Assembly (NCBI RefSeq): GCF_000400465.1
Contig: NW_008806277.1
Location: 186,001-250,000, forward strand
Direction: 5' to 3'
DNA from: Wallemia ichthyophaga EXF-994
Taxonomy: Eukaryota; Basidiomycota; Wallemiomycetes; Wallemiales; Wallemiaceae
DNA length: 64,000 nt
Shown: positions 22,372-33,011 of the stretch, one piece after another
Numbering within the stretch: position 1 is the first letter of the stretch
Layout of the letters: each line of letters begins with the position of its first letter
Notes under the pieces: model-generated
Seen by the model: the letters and a program-made list of their open reading frames with translations, nothing else
Told to the model about the DNA's origin: nothing
Database searches by the model: none
Position numbers and translations under genes: made by a program

Positions 22372-23228
22372 TTAGAGCAAGTAGACTGCTGCACCGAGGA
22401 TGGTTGCACCCATAGCAGCGAAAGCCTTGCTCTTTGATGCAGATGAGTCATCATCTTCATCACCGTTGTCACCATTGTCACCGTTGCTGTTGTTGTTGTT
22501 GTTGTTTTTGTCACCGCCTGACTCACCGTTGTTGTCCGAATCGCTATCATCTTCGTTGTCCGAATCGCTATCACCGTCGTTGTTAGCCTTTTCAGCACCA
22601 GTTGCGTTGAGGAGTGTTTCATTGAATGTTCCGGTCATACCAGTGAGCTATTCAAGCTGTTAGTTACACAATAAAACCCTAACGCTCATCAACTTACTTC
22701 GAAAATATCAGAGTACGCAATGTAAGGGTAGTCGTATTGCGCCATTTCTGGCTTTTGAGATTGGAGATTGTCTGAAACGACACGGATCGTGCTATTTTTT
22801 GGTTAGAGGTATTTTGCTCCAAATAGGATATTTACCCACTAGTATGTTCCGTTTTGACCGATTTCTGGATCGATCGTAGTGTTGAATTCTTTCTCAGTAG
22901 CGTCGACGGTACCAAGTTGGGTCAATGGAACCATAGAGTCCTATTCATGTGTCAACAAGCTCTCATTCTTCACTGTACCTAGCTCACAGAGTCATTCCCT
23001 GCGTAGAGGTAGACATGTGATTGGCCAATGTCGCTCAAGGTCACATCCTCTCCTCTTTCTACCCATTCCACTGTATATTCTTCACCTCCTTCAATCGTAT
23101 CACCAGAGATTGGTTGGGTGATAGACTGCTTCAAGTAAGCGTCGATGCGTTTCAGTAAACAATACACCCACAAGTCTAGCGAGAGTTGTTGATGCGATTG
23201 CAGATAAAGCGAAAATTGATTCAAACAT
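22372..23228 (-). CDS. KRE9/KNH1-like secreted GPI-anchored protein, copy 2
   Basis: Same exon plan as the first copy: signal peptide MFESIFALSAIASTTLAR, domain ITQPISGDTIEGGEEYTVEW, GQSHVYLYAGN, MVPLTQLGTVDATEKEF, LTGMTGTFNETLLNAT, and the GPI signal SKAFAAMGATILGAAVYLL. The stalk differs most: it is an Asp/Ser/Asn run (DSDSDNEDDSDSDNN, then NNNNNN) where copy 1 is Asn/Thr-rich, showing rapid low-complexity turnover. The first two intron positions match copy 1. A surface or wall role is inferred from the family only. Confidence 0.82.
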
Positions 23229-24197
23229 TTTAAACGCCAAACTTTTGTATCGGTGGTAGTCCTGTCGCAAGGAATGTCTTCGTTCGTTAGTAATTCCTGA
23301 AAAGGCCAGTGCGTGGGGTAGACCTTCACTTAGGTACGCAATGTAAAAGACGTTGCCACATTCGTGCAGTCTCTTCCTTTCTATTGCGATGCAGCTTGCA
23401 TCTCTTCTAGCCTGTTATTAAAATTTTCTGTGCACGTCCCTAGAAAAGAATGATAGGCCGCCTCTAAAACAAATTGAGTAACTAAGGTGGCAATCGCTTA
23501 AGCAGCCTGCAGGTCGATATAGCTTGCTTCGATCTGAGTCAACTATGTTGAGTCGATTGTCGAGCCTCAGAGTTGGTGATCATTATTGCTTCCGAAGGAT
23601 AAAAGCTGCTCAGTATTCTGTGGCAAGTATATTCGCCGTCAAGCTGTTGTCTGGGGCACTGTTCTCATCGCACACGAACCTCCAGCAGATGAGTAAATTA
23701 CCATGAATACAGACTTTCGTGCTTATAATGGAGATATTGCACATGCATGGCAGACTTGTATAGACTAAAATAGTGCTGGATCTTTCAAGTGACTCTAAAG
23801 CCGCATTCCCCTTTAAGCACGAAAATGAGGGCGATTCGTCTGCCATCCCAAATCGAAGCAAGGTTACGTTACCATTCGAGACAAGTATTTATAGCACAGT
23901 CTTAGATTAGCACGTCGTCTAAATCAGTCTGCTGTATTCACTGATGCGTTGTTAAACCGACTGACTAGCATCGGTACTGGATCTTGCTTCATAATCGCAG
24001 ATTTGCTCTCTCAACAAATTGAAAGGTTGATCGTTTGTTGCAATGGCAAAACTTAGCCAAGGCAGAAGAAGGTCTCATTCTACATAAATTGTTGTATGCC
24101 TGTGTCATAGAGTCTCTCAAAAGCAAATATGTTCACAGCGTCGTCGTCATAAATGTTTAGGTGAATCTGCATATGTAAATCATGTACATAAAATAGT

Positions 24198-24950
24198 TTA
24201 CTCGGCCTTTGGAGCTGGCAATGGGGCTTGTGCCTTCTTGCCACGGACCTTCTTGGCTGGAGCATCCTTCTTTTGGCCTTTAGAAGCGTAAATGGCTGAA
24301 ACCTTAGCAACAGCTGGCTGAAATTGCAAGTTAATACGCAATATAGGAGTCTCAATCGAGAGTATAAACTGAGGTTTAGTTTTATCAATGTCATTCGCTT
24401 GAATGGCCAGAGAGGTACGATGAAGTCTTGAAGACAACACCAATCTGGTAAAGTGATGCGAATATTTTAATATAGCAACACAAATACGCCTGACCTTTCA
24501 AAAAGTATTTCGAGGGGGTTCTAGCGTGTTGCGATCGCAGTTTATACTCTCGATTGGATTGAGGTTTATCACTCACCTTGACAAGATCTGGGCGAGTAGT
24601 AGCAACAACATTGGCAGTTGACTTGTAAGCACGACGCTTTCCTCCAGTGACTTGGGTCTTAGCGAAGCCCTTGTTCCATTGGTTGACTGGGGCCTTGGTC
24701 TTACGAGCAACGATTACAGCACCCTTGTCGTGTGGGTTGACACCAAGAGCCTTTTGACCATTGATGGTTGAAGAGTACTTGTAAGAGTGGTTTGCGAGCA
24801 AGTTACCAGGCTCAGAAGACAACTTGTGGGAACCTGGTGCACTTGGGCGAATGAAAGAGGAAGATTTACGCAACAAGAGCCATTGGAGATCACCTGACAC
24901 TGGAGAATCGTTGTTAATACGTTAAAGCACATTAAATTCTAATTCTAACT
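24198..24950 (-). CDS. RPL28: 60S ribosomal protein eL28
   Basis: The main exon (24899-24577) reads SGDLQWLLLRKSSSFI, NLLANHSYKYSSTINGQKALGV and NQWNKGFAKTQ to TTRPDLVK. The final exon (24317-24198) reads PAVAKVSAIYASKGQKK and a Lys-rich end. Together they give eL28, about 147 aa. No ATG precedes SGDLQW in the exon; the best solution is a split start codon, A at 24,950 and TG at 24,899-24,898, across an intron with GTTAGA donor, ATTAAC branch and CCAG acceptor. The second intron is 259 nt, about five times the local norm, and structured. The last exon has a duplicate at 22,034-22,157. Confidence 0.93.
24318..24576 (-). other. Long structured intron of RPL28
   Basis: 259-nt intron, GTGAGT to TTTCAG. 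It carries two perfect 19-nt complementary arms at 24,353-24,371 and 24,538-24,556, each followed or preceded by a GAGGTTTA copy, so the intron RNA can form a long stem closing a loop of about 165 nt. Ribosomal-protein introns often host snoRNAs or splicing-control structures. No clear box C (TGATGA) and box D (CTGA) pair was seen just inside the stem. Confidence 0.6.
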
Positions 24951-25851
24951 TTTTTCAAGAGTGCTGTATCGCAAGAGGTTTAGACCAAGCACAAAAACCT
25001 TCACGAGTGAATTTTTTTATTTTAAATATATTCGAATGCTATTTCTTGCTAATCTGCGTGTGTATATATCCTGGCCTCGTCCATCACGCACTCTAAACGA
25101 GGTCTACGCTGTCGTTTGGTCTTCTATTCGACGTCGAGCAGCGCGATCTTATAATCTGCGCCCAAGTATATCGAGTTAAACTTCAAATGATGTCTAGTAC
25201 TCTTTGGGCTGGACGTTCTCTTTCTTAACCAGATGCTAGATGCCAGATGCCAGATGCGAAGATGCGCAACCTCTAAAGGCAAAATGTTCTTGTCTGGTTT
25301 GGCTACGAAGAGCATCCATCTTGAAATCCATTTCTCGTTTTTATCTCAAATGTAAAGGTAATAGCACTATACTATTATAAGCGATTCCGACATCTTCCAA
25401 CTTTCGCACAAAATACTTGTTGAAAATCGTTCTAGGTCAGAGCTTTGTGGCTAATTAAGAAGTCCAGTTTCGTTCTCGAACTGCATTGCTTGCATTTCTG
25501 AATTTCCAACTTCGGCAGTGCCTTAGATTCGGCAAAAGATGTAAAGATTTGAGGATATATTTCGGTGTTTATCTCTCTTTATTCATTTGGTGATAGTGTG
25601 AAATGATCTATACTATGTCAGTTTACATAATGCACTTTACAGCTTCGCAGACAATCATTACAGCTCCAAGATAGCCGATAATCACAATGCTCGAAAATTG
25701 TTACAATTATTACTAACAATGCAGCAATGCACTAATCACCATGTTTGTAAAGCCAGCTGCACATTCCAAGCAAAGCAGGGTAGACTTTTCATCAGTAATC
25801 TTAATATTATTCAAAAATAGGTCAATACAATAAAGCGTTCGAGTTCGTAAC
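24951..25851. other. Intergenic region without recognisable gene
   Basis: About 900 bp between the RPL28 5' end and the 3' end of the DUF89 gene. Contains a short direct repeat of AGATGCC-type units (about 25,226-25,266). The open frames here are short and in random-looking composition. No tRNA or conserved protein was recognised. Confidence 0.5.
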
Positions 25852-27398
25852 TTAAGGAGTGTATTCATAGTCTACATCTTCATTTGGTCTTCCGTCAGAC
25901 ATCAGAATGACAGAGTAACGACCGGATAATCTCCAATCCTTCTCTTCCTTGTCCAACTTCTCCGCAACACCTGGTGGTAAACCGACGACGACATCCGACT
26001 TGATAGTCCTCATGGAGCAGACAGGTGGTGCTCCAGGTGCCGATGCTAAAGTACCGATGGCCTCACTGAATGGTGTTGTTGGTGGAGCGCGACAGTCGTA
26101 GGTCAATTTGCGGTGGTTGAGATCACCCTTGAAGAAGACCAACTTGGATTGGTGAAGATCCAAGAACAGATCAGGGCTGACCTCAAGCAAGTGATAGAAA
26201 GTGTAACCAGAGATCCAGAATGGGTGTTGCTCGTATATAATCTTTCCTTGCTGTTCGTATCTCTTCCAACGATTACCCAAAGCACGTAATGAGTTCAGTT
26301 CCTCTGCAGTACCCTTGAACAATCTACCATAGCATGCAGAGTTAATTAACCATTCCCAGTCCTTCTTAGTTACGTCAGAAACGAACCAAGCAAATCTCTT
26401 TCCATGAAATTTGACTTGATCAGCTAAGCCAGCTTGGATAAGGAAGTCAGCCAATACCAAATCAGTAAACAACTCGAAACCGGCATTGTCGAGGACAAAG
26501 TCGATTCTACCGTTTTTGTTGTTCTTCAACTGATTCCAGACTCTTTCTATGTCGTTACCGAGGATGTTTTTCTGCGTGGCAGCGAGTTGATCTCCGCCAG
26601 TTGATTGCAAGTTTTTAATATCTTCCTCAGTCATGTCGATCAGGAGGGAAAGATCGGTAGAGTTTCCCCATAAACAAACTTGGAACAATTCCATGAAAAT
26701 GAGTTTTTTGGCATCGTCATTTGGAATGTGGAAGGGCTCAGCAAAACGCGTAGCTAATTCAAAGACGGCGTGAGATGAGCGGGCGAAAGTGTCACACTTT
26801 TGTCTGAAGAATACGTCGTAGTCCTGGAAGTACTTGGAGAAGGAGAAACAAGAGTGAAGACGACGGTACTTGTAAGCTTCAGCAAAGATCCATGGAGCGC
26901 TCATAAAGTCCTTTCCTTGGAAGTACTTCGCGATTTCCTTGTTCCAGATAGCGATATCACCAGAGCCATCGTCAGGGATAGGTGTGAGCTTCTTGTTTGA
27001 TTTGAGATCGTCCATGAGTGTATCCATTCTGAGACAGGATGATTAGAAAGGAACAAACGAAAGGAGAGATCGTACCTTTCAATACAGGAAAGTAAGTCAA
27101 GAATCTCATCTTCCTTTGAAAGTCCATTTAAAGTGATGATTGTGTCTTCGATGGCTTTGCCGAGGATGGTAGGCAAACGACGGCCCATGACATCGTTTGC
27201 GAAGGAGAACGTGTGATAGCCTCGGAAGGCAGGGAATGGAGGAGATTCAGGGTTAACGTACTTTGCGTCGATCTTGTTAGGTTCGGCCATGTAGGAGCGG
27301 GATCTTGGAGGCATGTTCTTCAATCTGAGCTGCACAGAAGAAGGAACAGAGGCGTTAGGAATGTCTACGCTGCCATTTGGTGTTTGTGGTTGAGCCAT
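25852..27398 (-). CDS. DUF89 / ARMT1-type damage-control phosphatase
   Basis: Two exons (27398-27076, 27028-25852) encode 499 aa. Motifs: FPAFRGYHTFSFANDVMGRRLP near the N-terminus, LWGNSTDLSLLID, and the metal-binding FVLDNAGFELFTDLVLADFLI, then KFHGKRFAWFVSDVT and QSKLVFFKGDLNHRKLTYD. The DN...D and KGDLN elements are the active-site signatures of the DUF89 family, metal-dependent phosphatases that remove damaged phospho-metabolites. The long single-domain form is close to human ARMT1 and yeast YMR027W (Hrt2). The C-terminus SGRYSVILMSDGRP is conserved. Cytosolic by family. Confidence 0.9.
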
Positions 27399-27551
27399 AT
27401 TTGAAAAATTGAAGATGACAGTAAAGGGTTAAGGAGGATGATGAAGAATGTGTGGATTGCACTTAGCCAAAGCGACGTCATCGAGGATAATTGGAGTGCG
27501 GGGAGAGTGGAGAAGATTGGATGATATAAAGTAATGTAAGTGTGAGAGTGT

Positions 27552-28009
27552 TTATTCAGTGGCTACAAATCCTTGTATATCCAAATCATATATGGTCACT
27601 CTACCGTAAAAATCCGTCGAACTGTTGAAAAGCAATTTAATATTGTTGGATATCGTCTTATTGTGATTTATACTGAAAGACTGCATTTTGTTGTTATCCT
27701 CAGGATAAAAGCCATCCTGACCAAGCTGGTTGCTGTTGTGATAATACACAATCTGGCAGCTCTTTCCTGAGAATCCACCTTGAAATGTCAATATCAACTT
27801 ATCTATTATATAGTTTTGACCAAATTTTAGCTGGACAGACTGTGGACTGCCCTGTGCGCTTGACCAGCAAGTGTCACTCGATCCATCGATCAGATTAGAC
27901 TTGTTTGAGAACTTATCGATGTTTGATGAAACCCTGCGTTGATTTGTAAGTTGAACTGCGTAGATACATGCACATACTTGACTTTTGTCTCTTTGTTGAT
28001 AACGCTCAT
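27552..28009 (-). CDS. NR2C2AP-like discoidin-fold protein
   Basis: Two exons (28009-27978, 27933-27552) encode 137 aa. Aligned features with human NR2C2AP/TRA16: VSSNIDKFSNKSNLIDGSSDTCWSS, SVQLKFGQ, LILTFQGGFSGKSC, FYPEDNNKMQSF and STDFYGRVTIYDLDIQGF. The fold is a galactose-binding-like sandwich. The human protein was found as a repressor of an orphan nuclear receptor, which fungi lack, so the fungal role is unknown. Its start lies 26 bp from the RRP41 start on the other strand. Confidence 0.85.
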
Positions 28010-28035
28010 CTGCACGCTCTTGGTAATATCATCGT

Positions 28036-28674
28036 ATGAGTAGACTGGAAATTTTAAACGGCGATAATTTTAGATTTGATGGTAGGAAGCCACTCGAGTT
28101 TAGGTCTTTAAATTATAAGTTGGATGATAACAACGTTTACTTCAATCAAGGCCTGACTAAGTTGAAAGTTAACATAAGCGGTTATCACAACTTCAATAAG
28201 CAAGATATCAATATATCCGTCAACAACGTCAACTCGAACCTCTCTAAATCAAAAATTGAAAACCTTATCCAGCAATTGAAGTCCACATTCCTCTCCGTCA
28301 TCAGATTCCACTCAAAGTCATCAATACAAATCAATATAGACATATTGAACTTTGATGGTAGCTTACTATCAACCGCCATAAACGCATTATCACTTTCTTT
28401 ATCTTTAAACGGCATCGAACTACTCGATATAGTCACTTCAACAAATATTGGTGTTTTCAACAATAACCTTTTAATAGACTTGAATAATTTCGAAGAACTA
28501 GATTGCCCTTCAATAACTCTAGCCTCTTTATCTAATTTTGAAAGTTTATCTTTAATTAATCTTGATTCAAAGCTACATTCCTCCTTCTTATCTGACATCA
28601 TTTCTCTATCTACTTCGAGTAATCAAGTATTGAGAGATGATTTGTCCAGTATTTTGTTGTCAAATGCTGTTTAA
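28036..28674 (+). CDS. SKI6: Exosome core subunit Rrp41/Ski6, RNase PH-like
   Basis: Intronless 212-aa frame starting MSRLEILNGDNFRFDGRKPLEFRSL, the classical Rrp41 opening (DGRxxxExR). NQGLTKLKVNI replaces the usual glycine-rich strand and SIQINIDILNFDGSLLSTAINALSLSL keeps the RNase PH core helix. It is shorter and more Asn/Ser/Leu-rich than most Rrp41 proteins (about 240 aa), so it is a divergent member. In eukaryotes this subunit is structural in the exosome ring. Its last 15 coding bases overlap antisense with the end of the PPPDE-thioredoxin gene. Confidence 0.78.
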   Translation: MSRLEILNGDNFRFDGRKPLEFRSLNYKLDDNNVYFNQGLTKLKVNISGYHNFNKQDINISVNNVNSNLSKSKIENLIQQLKSTFLSVIRFHSKSSIQINIDILNFDGSLLSTAINALSLSLSLNGIELLDIVTSTNIGVFNNNLLIDLNNFEELDCPSITLASLSNFESLSLINLDSKLHSSFLSDIISLSTSSNQVLRDDLSSILLSNAV

Positions 28675-29575
28675 GAACTCCGTTAATGCATTCATCGTTC
28701 TATTCACATCATTGTCCTGCCAAACATTAACTCTCATCCCACCCTTGAATACGATGAACATGGTCGGTTGATACTCATTAACACCTAATATACCTCCAAT
28801 TTCCTTATTCATCATCACATCCAACCTCATGAACCCGTTGTTCATTCCAGGAATTCCTCTTTGAGCAGCTAAATGGTAGAATGCTTGTGATAATTCAACG
28901 CTATTCGATGAATATGTCGTCAATGGTGATACCTTTATTCCCTTTCAATTTCATAATACTCTATACCACGCAACTCACCGTCATCAGAATGGCTTTGTAA
29001 TTACTCATGATTATATTCTGCATCATCTCCTTTGAGATTACATTCAGCGTCGGCCATTGTGGTAAAACATCTGCTGATTGATATTGCGAATTGGGTATCA
29101 TGGGTAGATTCATTCGAATGTTATTTCTGGCATGATCATTTCCCACTCCTCCACCAAGTGCAGCCTGCGTCCCTACCATTCCTGTACCCCCAATTCCCCC
29201 GAAAGACCCCACACTTCCTGCATTGATGAATTCTGGAAACTTAGCTCCACAAAGAAAGTCGATTGCTTTGTCTGTGAACGTATTTCCATTCCTGTACGCC
29301 ACGTTGTAGCTTCCTGCGTTGAACTCACTACAAAGACCATCTAAAAAGTCCTTATATGTGTCCTCGTCTATTTCTGTAATCCCAGTATTGATGACTCTAG
29401 ATGGCGTCCCTTTGTAAGAGCTGCCCGGTGGTGCCAAGGACCTGATGCCTTCATAACTAAACTCAAACTCTCTATTGAATACCACAACGGTTGTGTGACT
29501 TCTCCCGTTACTGCTCAAGTACCTTATTGCCTCGTTGCTCCAATCATAAATGGCTATTTCGACCTTATTTCCCAT
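28660..29575 (-). CDS. PPPDE (DeSI-like) plus thioredoxin-like protein lacking catalytic cysteines
   Basis: Two exons (29575-28979, 28932-28660) encode 289 aa. Residues 4-115 form a PPPDE domain (VEIAIYDWS, HTTVVVF with His27, RVINTGITEIDEDTYKDFLDGL, AKFPEFI). At the nucleophile position the usual NCN is NGN (Gly97), so the catalytic Cys is absent. A Gly-rich linker precedes a thioredoxin-like segment (YKAILMTVSPLTTYSSNSVELSQAFYHLAAQ, FMRLDV, YQPTMFIVFKGG) in which the CxxC is also absent. PPPDE-thioredoxin fusions are known in fungi. This copy looks like a non-catalytic scaffold, unless another residue substitutes. Confidence 0.8.
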
Positions 29576-31408
29576 GATGGTATTAATTGTGATATTAAGT
29601 GGTTAATTGTATTTGATTATTGGGTTGTACAAATTAAATGAGCAACGTCGCGATCGCGCTATCGCTGGCGTGTTGATTGTTCAAACAAGAGTACGATAAT
29701 CGTCATTAGTCCAGTTTCTTGCTGAATTTTCTCCCTGTTGATCCCTGTTGAATATAACTTGTTTTGTGTACTCGTGTGTACAACCACAATGGCTCTTTTT
29801 CATTGCCTCCGCTTGGTCACAAGTACCAAAAAAATGAATACGTAATTTGAATGGCTACTTAATTTTGTTTAGTTGTCAAACGACTGTAGGGATGCAACAT
29901 AAAGTGGAGGTCACCTCAGCTTATTATACGATGGCTTACATTTTCAAACTTTCCTAGCTGTTAATTACAAGACAACACCATATTCATCCATACATGAAAC
30001 TTATTGGGGGTTGTCATGTACGTATCTGTAACATAAGATTCTCGGCGTGAAGATTCGAAGACTTTTCAGCGTGAATAAGATCGGCATGGATAGCGACGTG
30101 GATAAATTAAATTGTAGAATGCTAAAATTCACTAAAAATTTGGACAGCTCAAATAATCGAAGTCACACTGCGATGGATCTGATTGGCAGTACTCTAAGCA
30201 AACATCGAACTCGATTAGTGAGCTAGTTTAGGTCCACAAGGAGAAGTTTTAATAAATTGTATAATTAAAACCATTTCAGGCTGATGTTTAAGCAGCATAT
30301 TATACGTCTTTGTAAGAGAAAAGAAGTAAATAAACTGAGTGACGGATGACAAAGTGATTATATGGAATTTTGATTAGAGGCGGCCTAAACGAGATCGGTT
30401 AGCAATCTATGGGTGAGTAAATACTATTAGATGGTATGATATTCTTCAAACGTTGATGATAGATCAAAGCAGCCTCAATGAGTGCTCGTGATGTCATCCG
30501 AAAACTCCGAAGAGTGACTGGAAGTGAGAACCTACTGTATATACTGTACTTTTGAAATCAAGGACGGAATGAATTTACATTTCAAAATGCATGCATTCAG
30601 TTAATTTGTACTGGAAATGACCGAGAGGGAAAACAGTATGGGTTCAGCACAATCATACAGCATTGAGATTTATATTACAAAAAGTAAGCAAGGATAACAT
30701 GCTTAAAACTAAGCGCATTAACGATGTAAAAGCACGGTGGACGACATCCTACTTGCTCTGAGGCTGTTGGGACGCCATACGCGCTCTATCTCCATATCGC
30801 CCTTCCACCAGACTAAACTGCTAAATAGAAACTGCAACTTTCATTTACAATTTAATTTGATTTATTTACATATTCGCTATACTAAACATTCTCTTAATCC
30901 ATCAGCCTGACACTTACAAGACTAGCTAAAATCTTCAGTGTTCAATGGAGAAGAATTGTTAGAGTGTACTATGGGCAATCAAAATCGAAATTAAAGGATT
31001 TAGTAGTGAACGGTATAACTTAAGAAGTCATATGGCTATACACATGCTGGATAATCTCTAAACGATGCAAATGAAATCTGAAATGCAGGCGGAAGAGCAA
31101 ACACTGAAATTGTTTTTGATCAAAAGTCTCGGATCACCATACATAAATCAGTGAATAAATGAAAACTTTCGATAATGCGTGAAATACGTAAGTATGATAT
31201 TAAATAACGCCAATGCTAAGGTTCGTTTGTGTACTTTGCAATCTAAAACAAGGGAAACATCATTTACAAATCAGAAGTACGATAGATATAAAATAAGATA
31301 GTATAATTAGGTAGAGTTAAAATGTAAACGGCCGAAACCAAAAGTAAGTCAAGCCTGTTGATTTCTAGGAAATAGAAAGTCGTCATACACTAGCCAGAAT
31401 CGTAATAG

Positions 31409-33011
31409 CACCGCTATGAATATCACAAAATGAGTACAAAAGGTTAGGTCACTATAAAAGGCAAATGAAAAGTGACCTGACTCGACATCTATGTGGCCCT
31501 TTCGTCTTGTATAAAGTCGAAAATCGCATTACACTGATTAAGAGTGTAATTATCAAACTTTTCAGTAATTTGGAATGTAATATTTCAGGATAGATAAGGC
31601 CCGAATGGGAAATAATCTGATTCAACATGAGTATTAACCAGGCCCTAACAAAACTCGCAGATCCTTATGAAATTGTATGTGATGAGATTAATTTGATATT
31701 TGTCTTGTTTTGAGTTGAGCGTGTTTATTTGGCTTGTGCATAGATAGATTAGCCAGATTGAAGGGCCAAATTGTAGAAAAGAGCCAAATAACAAGCCGTT
31801 AAGGTATCTGACACAGCTACTGCTGGATCTATTGATCCTTAGCTCGTCGCTAGTTTATAATCACCACCGAATTAATGATCGAAAGAGGAAGCTAAGTGTA
31901 ACACAGGTTTAAAAGTAGTTTACTCTCAACAGAAGAGATCGGTTTGTATTTGAAAGACTATCACTGCGATTGAAACATACGGGGAATTGTCTTTTCTGGG
32001 CGAGATGCTTCCTCATCACAGTTATAAGAATTACTTAATGATAAACAGATGAACAAAATGTACTCTTGCCATATGTAACCACAAACGTATGCAAATATAC
32101 ACATTAGAGATCAAGTCGTTACGTAGAACCTTTGAGGGCGAGTCACGATTGAATTTCAGGTCCAATTATAGAGAATATCAAAAGAAACTGACTATAATAT
32201 TTTAAAACTGACTTATTCATTGTTCAATTTGGGAGATGCACACTAGTAGACTTTAAGGGTGCAACATTGGAAAACGTTGGGGTTGCTCAACATAACATTT
32301 CTAATTTGGCTAACCGCTAGATAAAAAGCTAGACCAACCCAATAGCAATTACAAAGTGTAGCCCACCGAGTTTTAATTCAGAAAAGCTCATGATTAAATA
32401 CAAATTCTGATAGTATCATACATCGTTTCAAAGTAAAAACGGTTGGAAGGCTAGCTTACGGTACAATTACAGCTGAAGATAAAATGATTACATCTAATAA
32501 AACTACAGATCGCAAATCACCTGAGACCAACAAAATACAGAAACATTAAGCAATAGTACTTGTAGCGTGATTAGTAAAACCGTAAACGTTCATGCTTCAG
32601 CCCACTACAGGTAATCACTAAAAAGGTGGCCTTCAACGAAATGAGACACGAAAGTAAGAAATATAAAGTTTTCAAAACCATTGTAAGTTTCCAAATAAAG
32701 TGAAGGTCGTATTCAAAGCTACATTATTAATGATCAAACGATCACTATACCGAGATGAGCAGGTGTGAAAACTCTCATTTTCTGAATGAGACATAATTAC
32801 GAAATAAACTGCTATAACTTCCATCAAACAACTTCATGTTGGAAAGAAAAGCTACGCGAAAGCAGCATTATTTGCCAGACGTTCCCTATGGGATTTTAAG
32901 AACGTTAGTGTTGAGCTAAGACTTCATTCGAAAGATAGTGTTAAGAACCATTCGTTGATGTGAATCTTTTGCACATAAACTGTACATTTTAGGACCATTA
33001 TCGCAAGTCAT
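31409..33011 (+). repeat. Inverted repeat, left arm (1,603 bp)
   Basis: Starts CACCGCTATGAATATCAC and ends TATCGCAAGTCAT. Its reverse complement is found at 34,091-35,693 with the same length and no net indel. By eye I found only about six mismatches, for example GATTAAG versus GATAAAG near 31,540 and a cluster at the inner end (32,893-33,009). No open frame of note. It contains a small hairpin, ATTACACT...AGTGTAAT, near 31,530-31,552. Confidence 0.95.

Larger units (their letters stand above)
22200..24302. repeat. Tandem segmental duplication, unit B
   Basis: Second unit of the duplication, directly following unit A after a junction of about 43 bp (22,158-22,199). Its right end runs into the intact RPL28 gene and its left end starts in an RPA34-like relic. 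The parsimonious ancestral order is RPA34 - KRE9-like - RPL28, duplicated head-to-tail. Confidence 0.85.

Noticed and set aside
24961-25179. Forward frame upstream of RPL28 as a gene
   Set aside because: Short, no domain, and lies in the RPL28 promoter region.
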